This document shows, piece by piece, positions 33,995 through 39,131 of a stretch of DNA of 39,131 nt (positions within the stretch are counted from its first letter, which is position 1; each line of letters opens with the position of its first letter). A model generated the notes under the pieces. That model was not told the origin of the DNA. It searched no databases and saw only the letters and a program-made list of their open reading frames with translations. The position numbers were made by a program, and so were the translations under genes. Source of the DNA: Sulfurimonas sp. (GTDB lineage Bacteria; Campylobacterota; Campylobacteria; Campylobacterales; Sulfurimonadaceae); the NCBI GenBank assembly GCA_026988235.1, contig JALSLQ010000076.1, positions 1 to 39,131 on the forward strand. Reading direction: 5' to 3'.

Positions 33995-35791
33995 TTGACA
34001 ACTAATGGAGTACAAATCAAAAACAAAATATTAAAAGACAATTTCGGACATAACAATTTTAGAGAACTCCAAGAAGAAGGGGTTGATGTCATTTTAAATG
34101 GACGAGATTTACTGATGATTTTACCCACAGGTGGCGGAAAATCTCTTGTATACCAGCTTCCAACTATGATGATGGAAGGCATTACTATTGTTGTGTCTCC
34201 GCTAATTGCCTTGATGCAGGATCAGGTTCGCGCATTGCAGGCACAAAATATTGCCGCACAGATGATAAGTTCTGCACAAACTCAAAACGAAGTGCAAGAG
34301 ATTATATCGCAAGCATACAGTGGGAGTTTAAGATTTCTCTATCTCTCTCCAGAGCGCCTGAACAACGGACACACCATTGAACTACTGCATGGTTTACATG
34401 TAAACTTTTTTGTCATTGATGAAGCACACTGTATTTCCCAATGGGGACATGAATTTCGTAATGACTACAGAGCTTTGGGAAATTTAAAACATAACTTTCC
34501 AAACACCACCATAGCTGCTTTTACGGCGACATCGACAGATAATGTCACGCAGGATATTTTGAGAGAACTCCGCCTTGAAAATCCTCTGTTGCTCAAAGGC
34601 AAAGTATTTCGTAAAAACATTTTCATCTCAGCCCAAAGACGCATCAGCAACGGGCATGCACAGCTCAAAAACTTTTTACTCAGACACAAAGATGAAAGTG
34701 GCATCATCTATGTCAGTTCACGCAAAAAAGCTGAAGAGTTAAGTGCTTTTTTAAATCTCAACGGCTACAAATCACTTGCCTATCATGCCGGACTTCCCCA
34801 ACATGTCAGAGAACAGAATTTTAAAATCTTTGTCAATGATAAAATAAACATTATGGTTGCCACCATCGCTTTTGGGATGGGCATAGACAAAAGTGACATC
34901 CGTTTTGTGGTGCATATGTCTTTGCCAAAATCGCAGGAAAATTATTATCAGGAAATCGGTCGTGCGGGGCGTGATGGAGAAGACAGTGAAGTTTTACTGC
35001 TTTTTAATGCCGGTGATATGGCACAGCATAAACGCTTTTTGGCAGACATCACAAACGAAGAGTACAAAGCCCACCTTGATAAAAAAATAGACAAAATCTA
35101 CAAATATGCAACAAGTGAAATCTGTTTTCACAAACAGCTCGCAGAGTATTTTAATGACACGCTTGATGCCTGCAAGGAGCGATGTGATAATTGTCTCAGC
35201 TCAAATGATAAACGCCAGGACATCACCAAAGAGGCACAAATGATTTTAAGTGCCATTTATAAAACAAATCAGGGTTTTGGGAAAAACTATATCATAGATA
35301 TTTTGCGTGGTTCCACTGAACAAAAACTCCTTGCCAACGGTGCGGACAAACTTTCAGTCTATGGCATAGGTCTGGATTTAAGCAAAAAAGAGTGGTTTGT
35401 CATCATCGAGCGTCTTTTGGAACTCAAAATTTTACTGCTGGGTGACTTTAGTGTACTCAAACTGACAAATGACGCCATAGCCGTTTTAAAATCACAAAAA
35501 CTTGTAGATATTAAATCATCACGACTGCAGATAAACATCAAAGAGAAAAAAGTCAAACAAGCGAAAGAGTTTGATTATGATGAAGAGTTGTTTGAAAAAC
35601 TTCGTGCAAAACGCTCTGAACTTGCAAGTGAATTAGGCGTGCCTGCCTACATCATTTTTGGTGATAAAACACTCAAACACTTGGCGAATGACATGCCGAC
35701 CAACAAAGAAGAGATGCTCGAAGTCAACGGTGTGGGTGAGAAGAAATTTGCACAGTTTGGTGAAGATTTTTTGGATGTTATTAATAAATAA
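33995..35791 (+). CDS. recQ: RecQ-family DNA helicase
   Basis: 598 residues. Walker A LPTGGGKSLVY (K49), DEAH box VIDEAHCISQWGHEFR (142-145), motif V/VI VATIAFGMGIDKSDIRF and YYQEIGRAGRDGE, an RQC zinc site with CFHKQLAEYF...CKERCDNC, and a C-terminal HRDC domain (about 530-598). ATP-dependent 3'-5' helicase in repair. No ATG opens the frame: TTG 33995 is the best start, with only a weak GAAGAG before it. ATG 34005 with nine codons is out of frame by one base, so a single-base change near the start is possible. One TTACATGTAA is at 34394. Confidence 0.93.
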   Translation: MTTNGVQIKNKILKDNFGHNNFRELQEEGVDVILNGRDLLMILPTGGGKSLVYQLPTMMMEGITIVVSPLIALMQDQVRALQAQNIAAQMISSAQTQNEVQEIISQAYSGSLRFLYLSPERLNNGHTIELLHGLHVNFFVIDEAHCISQWGHEFRNDYRALGNLKHNFPNTTIAAFTATSTDNVTQDILRELRLENPLLLKGKVFRKNIFISAQRRISNGHAQLKNFLLRHKDESGIIYVSSRKKAEELSAFLNLNGYKSLAYHAGLPQHVREQNFKIFVNDKINIMVATIAFGMGIDKSDIRFVVHMSLPKSQENYYQEIGRAGRDGEDSEVLLLFNAGDMAQHKRFLADITNEEYKAHLDKKIDKIYKYATSEICFHKQLAEYFNDTLDACKERCDNCLSSNDKRQDITKEAQMILSAIYKTNQGFGKNYIIDILRGSTEQKLLANGADKLSVYGIGLDLSKKEWFVIIERLLELKILLLGDFSVLKLTNDAIAVLKSQKLVDIKSSRLQINIKEKKVKQAKEFDYDEELFEKLRAKRSELASELGVPAYIIFGDKTLKHLANDMPTNKEEMLEVNGVGEKKFAQFGEDFLDVINK

Positions 35792-35808
35792 ATTTATCTG
35801 CACAGAGC

Positions 35809-35873
35809 AGTCGGCACTAAAGTACCGATTCCAAAAACTACACATCCCCGGAACCCGTACTTCAGTGCGGGCT
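35809..35873. repeat. Two hairpin repeats between recQ and mnmD
   Basis: 35809-35832 has stem TCGG/CCGA around CACTAAAGTA, then TTCC; 35849-35873 is in the opposite orientation, GGAACCCGTACTTCAGTGCG then GGCT. They lie between convergent recQ and mnmD and could terminate both transcripts. Confidence 0.85.
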
Positions 35874-35885
35874 TTATGGGTTTTC

Positions 35886-36656
35886 TCATTCTCTATCCCG
35901 TAAGGGTTGTACATCAGGGTTACATGTAATCTTGTGTTGCATATCTACTTTCTTGTACCCTGCTAACTCCGACAAAGAAGCCACCGTTGCATCTCTGTAA
36001 TCTTTTCCTGAATTTATATAAATATAAAAACCGTTTACATGTAACGCCAAACGGGTTTTGAGTGCTATAGAGTATGTCGTTAAAATGCCATCTTCTTTCA
36101 TGGCATTTTTTATATCTCTAAAATACTCCTGTGTCCAGAGCATCGGATTTGTACTCGGAGAAAAAGCATCCTGAAAGACGATGTCAAATTTGTTCGTAAA
36201 CCTTTTGACATACTCTCTGGCATCCCCTAGAAAAAGTTCTATACTCAGACTTTCATCTTCATACACTCCTGACATACTCAGAGAATGAATAATTTTTTTC
36301 AATGGTGCAAACTCCTCAGGATACTGAAAATTTACTAATGATTTGACAAGTTTTTCATCAAGTTCAGGGGAATAGATATGAAGCTTTTTATGCGCTGCTT
36401 CTTTTTTATAATGCAAAATCGTTGCTAAAGTATTAAACCCTATTCCGTAACAAATATCTAAAATATGTAGCTCTTCTTCATCCTTTACATGTAAGAAAGC
36501 AGGTAAAACATGTTTTGTCAAAGACTCATGTAAAGCACCGTCTTTGGTTGAATGATAATGTTCATCATATTCCTGCGAATATGCAGTAAAACTTCCGTCT
36601 TCAGTAAGTTTGAGATGATGGAGTTGTGTATTAAATTTATTTTTATAATTTTCCAT
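35886..36656 (-). CDS. MnmD-type tRNA 5-aminomethyl-2-thiouridine methyltransferase (free-standing)
   Basis: 256 residues equal to the N-terminal half of E. coli MnmC without the FAD domain. Motifs are the opening TEDGSFTAYSQEYDEHYHST, the SAM-binding ILDICYGIGFNTLA, IELFLGDAREYV and the conserved IVFQDAFSPSTNP, with WTQEYFRDI after it. It completes mnm5s2U34 in tRNA, downstream of MnmG. Three TTACATGTAA sites (35920, 36035, 36485) lie in this one 770-bp gene, the densest cluster in the window. Confidence 0.88.
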   Translation of the reverse strand: MENYKNKFNTQLHHLKLTEDGSFTAYSQEYDEHYHSTKDGALHESLTKHVLPAFLHVKDEEELHILDICYGIGFNTLATILHYKKEAAHKKLHIYSPELDEKLVKSLVNFQYPEEFAPLKKIIHSLSMSGVYEDESLSIELFLGDAREYVKRFTNKFDIVFQDAFSPSTNPMLWTQEYFRDIKNAMKEDGILTTYSIALKTRLALHVNGFYIYINSGKDYRDATVASLSELAGYKKVDMQHKITCNPDVQPLRDRE

Positions 36657-36728
36657 GATAATATTTTAGCATTATGTTTATAAATATTTTTCACACTTTG
36701 ACAAAAGAATAAGCATAAATACTATAAA

Positions 36729-36762
36729 TTATTATTATTTAAGTTTATTTAAGCAATAATAA
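36729..36762. promoter_or_regulatory. Quasi-palindrome upstream of katG, candidate PerR/Fur-type operator
   Basis: An A+T-only-looking imperfect palindrome of 34 bp with outer TTATTATT/AATAATAA arms and inner TTAA/TTAA blocks, 47 bp before the katG start. Ferric-uptake-family regulators such as PerR bind A+T-rich dyads and control katG-type genes in related bacteria. Position supports it, but A+T richness makes false positives easy. Confidence 0.35.
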
Positions 36763-36808
36763 AAGATAAATATTTTCTATTAGTAAAATATTTCCAAAGG
36801 AAACTAAA

Positions 36809-38962
36809 ATGCAATCATATAAAAATACCCTTAAAGATGCTAATGGAGTAGCGAAATGGTGGCCAAATCAGCTCAATCTTACAATATTAACACAAAACAA
36901 TTCAAGACTATGTCCTGTAACGGCAACTTTTTCTTATAAAAAAGCTTTTAATACACTAGATTTTAAACAACTAAAAAAAGACCTTGTCGCGCTAATGACA
37001 ACTTCTGTTGCATGGTGGCCTGCAGATTATGGGCATTATGGACCTTTTTTTATTCGCATGGCATGGCACAGTGCCGGTACCTACCGTATAATGGATGGAC
37101 GAGGTGGAGCTGGATCTGCAAATCAGCGTTTTGCACCACTTAACAGTTGGCCAGATAATGTCAACCTCGATAAGGCGCGTCGTTTGTTATGGCCTTTAAA
37201 GAAAAAATATGGTGACTCAATATCTTGGGCAGATCTCATTATCTTAGCAGGTACTGTAGCTATGGAATCTATGGGCTTTAAAACCTATGGATTTGGTGGC
37301 GGTCGTGAAGATATTTGGCAAAGTGAAGAAGATACCTACTGGGGAGAAGAAAATGAGTGGCTTGCAGATGAGCGACATTCCGAAAATAAAAAACTCCAAA
37401 ATCCTTTAGCTGCCGTGCAAATGGGGCTTATTTATGTAAACCCTGAAGGACCAAACGGAGAACCTAATGTCTTGGCTGCAGCAGAAGATATACGGGTAAG
37501 TTTTCGCCGAATGGGCATGAACGATGCAGAAACCATTGCGCTTATAGCAGGCGGACATACCTTCGGAAAGAGCCACGGAGCAGCAAACCCTGAAAAATAT
37601 GTTGGAGCAGAACCTGAAGCAGCCCCAATACAAGAACAAGGATTTGGTTGGAAAAACAGCTATAAAAGCGGCAAAGGGGCTGATACAATATCGAGTGGTT
37701 TAGAAGGCGCTTGGACACCAACACCTACAAAATGGGACAACAGCTTTCTTGAAATATTATTCAAATATGAGTGGAATCTTCAAAAGAGCCCTGCCGGTGC
37801 ATGGCAATGGGTACCGGTCAATCCAAACGAAGAAGATTTGACTCCAGATGCCCACATTGAAGGGATAAAAGAAAAAACTATTATGTTCACAACCGATTTA
37901 GCACTGCGAATGGATCCTGAATTTGAAAAAATTTCCCGTTCTTTTTTAGAAGATCCAAAATTATTTGCCCAGAGTTTTGCAAAAGCATGGTTTAAATTAA
38001 CACACCGTGATATGGGTCCAAAATCACGATACCTTGGAAAAGAAGTTCCACAGGAAGATTTTATCTGGCAAGATCCTCTTCCTAATGTTACTTATTCGTT
38101 GGTAAATGCGGACGAAATAGAGACTCTCAAAAAAGAGATTTTACAAAGTGTCTTGCAAGTATCAGAATTACTTTATACTGCCTGGTCATCTGCTGCTACT
38201 TATAGAAATTCTGATAAAAGAGGCGGAGCCAATGGGGCACGAATAGCTCTGGAACCACAAAAAAGTTGGAAAGTGAACGAACCAGAACAACTACACAAGG
38301 TGCTCTCAGTATTAAAAGGTATTCAAAAGAATTTCAATGAAAGCCATACAAATTATATCTCGCTAGCCGATATTATTGTCCTTGGCGGTGTAGCTGCTGT
38401 TGAAAAAGCCGTTAATAACGGAGAATTCACAAAAAAAGTTCCATTTATTCCGGGAAGAGTTGATGCAAAGCAAGAACAGACAGATATACAAAGTTTTAAC
38501 TACCTTGAACCTGTAGGCGACGCCTTTAGAAATTATCTGCCAAAAGAGTGTAAGATACCTGCTGAACAACTTCTGCTTGACAAAGCACAACAACTAACAC
38601 TGACAGTGCCTGAAATGACGGTGCTCATTGGTGGGCTTAGAGCTATTGGCGTTACATGTAATAGCAATAACTATGGTCTTTTCAGTGATACAAAAGAACT
38701 ACTCAACAATGATTTTTTTGTGAAACTGACAGATATGAACATAGAGTGGAATGCTGTAGATGATACAGAGTCTCTTTTTGAAGGTCGTCTATGCAGCACA
38801 GGGAAAAATAGACACAAGGCAACAAGGGCTGATTTAATCTTTGGATCAAATTCACAACTCCGCGCACAGACAGAGTTTTATGCACAAGATGATAAAAAGG
38901 AACAGTTTGAAGATGACTTTATTGCAGCATGGAATAAAGTGATGAATCTCGACCACTTTTAA
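36809..38962 (+). CDS. katG: Catalase-peroxidase
   Basis: 717 residues with both halves of the duplicated KatG fold. Distal site [11 protein letters not shown] gives R83, W86 and H87; proximal haem ligand H250 in [11 protein letters not shown]. The Trp-Tyr-Met crosslink needed for catalase activity is intact: W86, Y209 ([10 protein letters not shown]), M235 (RRMGMND), with the same Tyr-Met and Met-His spacings as the Mycobacterium enzyme. It removes hydrogen peroxide. There is no signal peptide, so it is cytoplasmic. AAAGGAAA precedes the ATG. The remaining 169 bp of the window after it hold no gene that I can support. Confidence 0.97.
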   Translation: MQSYKNTLKDANGVAKWWPNQLNLTILTQNNSRLCPVTATFSYKKAFNTLDFKQLKKDLVALMTTSVAWWPADYGHYGPFFIRMAWHSAGTYRIMDGRGGAGSANQRFAPLNSWPDNVNLDKARRLLWPLKKKYGDSISWADLIILAGTVAMESMGFKTYGFGGGREDIWQSEEDTYWGEENEWLADERHSENKKLQNPLAAVQMGLIYVNPEGPNGEPNVLAAAEDIRVSFRRMGMNDAETIALIAGGHTFGKSHGAANPEKYVGAEPEAAPIQEQGFGWKNSYKSGKGADTISSGLEGAWTPTPTKWDNSFLEILFKYEWNLQKSPAGAWQWVPVNPNEEDLTPDAHIEGIKEKTIMFTTDLALRMDPEFEKISRSFLEDPKLFAQSFAKAWFKLTHRDMGPKSRYLGKEVPQEDFIWQDPLPNVTYSLVNADEIETLKKEILQSVLQVSELLYTAWSSAATYRNSDKRGGANGARIALEPQKSWKVNEPEQLHKVLSVLKGIQKNFNESHTNYISLADIIVLGGVAAVEKAVNNGEFTKKVPFIPGRVDAKQEQTDIQSFNYLEPVGDAFRNYLPKECKIPAEQLLLDKAQQLTLTVPEMTVLIGGLRAIGVTCNSNNYGLFSDTKELLNNDFFVKLTDMNIEWNAVDDTESLFEGRLCSTGKNRHKATRADLIFGSNSQLRAQTEFYAQDDKKEQFEDDFIAAWNKVMNLDHF

Positions 38963-39131
38963 CAAAACGACAGAGCGTTGTTACTACATTATACCAAAAA
39001 GTATGAGAGTGTAAACCTAACTGTGTAAACCCACCTCTTAATCCTAAATCACTTCGTATATTTTGACATAATTTCGCTGAAAAATATACAAAGTTGAGGA
39101 TAAATTTCAAACCAATTTCTGATACTGGACA

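Larger units (their letters stand above)
550..38661. repeat. Highly iterated palindrome TTACATGTAA (15 exact copies)
   Basis: Exact copies begin at 550, 1368, 8766, 9516, 11978, 20031, 21511, 21902, 23093, 29914, 34394, 35920, 36035, 36485 and 38652. The core TACATGTA occurs at least eight more times with one imperfect edge (near 280, 1189, 15791, 21710, 22618, 26473, 28224 and 31710). All exact copies are in genes, read either as Leu-His-Val or as Thr-Cys. Entry spans first to last copy, not a continuous feature. Confidence 0.9.

Noticed and set aside
36695..36808. Small RNA or riboswitch before katG
   Set aside because: The leader is plain A+T-rich sequence with no stable helix other than the operator-like dyad.
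39100..39131. Possible insertion-sequence terminus (TGTCCAGTATC read on the minus strand at the window end)
   Set aside because: No transposase or partner inverted repeat is visible; the window ends too soon to judge.

Overview
The window is A+T-rich bacterial chromosome, almost fully coding, and reads as a member of the Campylobacterota (former Epsilonproteobacteria), most likely Sulfurimonas or a close relative. The reasons are a petABC cytochrome bc1 operon with a diheme cytochrome c1; the order rpmE-rsmI-rlmB-two envelope proteins-aminotransferase-hom beside rsmE, queD, queE and moaA, which I recall from Campylobacter; soluble PAS chemoreceptors; frequent TTG starts; and several small sulfur-handling genes. 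This genus-level call is inference from gene content, not from a search.

Layout. 1-3165 (minus): end of maf, a four-helix membrane protein and alaS. 3336-4541: a cytoplasmic chemoreceptor. 4531-9872: an accessory sulfur/thiol region made of two similar modules, each headed by a divergent ArsR-family repressor with three conserved cysteines. Module 1 is a periplasmic rhodanese, a DsrE-like protein and a secreted DsrE-like protein. Module 2 is a short DsbD and a two-domain methyltransferase whose first half resembles arsenite methyltransferase ArsM. A perfect 238-bp tandem duplication lies between the modules. 9933-14986: small conserved proteins, an aldehyde dehydrogenase, YraN, a cytoplasmic cysteine-type formate dehydrogenase and a decayed short-chain dehydrogenase. 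14995-22365 (minus): a long housekeeping run (hom, an alanine/aspartate-type aminotransferase, two envelope proteins including a RodZ-like one, rlmB, rsmI, rpmE, rsmE and a membrane protein). 22415-26018: moeA facing queD-queE-moaA (molybdopterin and queuosine synthesis). 26073-29393: an RDD protein and petABC. 29454-32194: a GT-B-like protein and mnmG. 32285-33795: a small ORF, a Sel1-repeat protein and ribE. 33995-38962: recQ, an MnmD-type tRNA methyltransferase and katG.

Two genome-scale DNA patterns overlie the genes. First, the 10-bp palindrome TTACATGTAA occurs 15 times, always inside genes and in two different reading frames, roughly a hundredfold above my rough composition-based expectation. 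Second, hairpin units with a core like CACTAAAGTA and flanking GGTTCC recur in intergenic spaces; their outer stem bases change in pairs between copies, and two copies supply the stop codons of neighbouring genes (moeA and the formate dehydrogenase). No tRNA, rRNA, CRISPR array, prophage or intact insertion sequence was seen.
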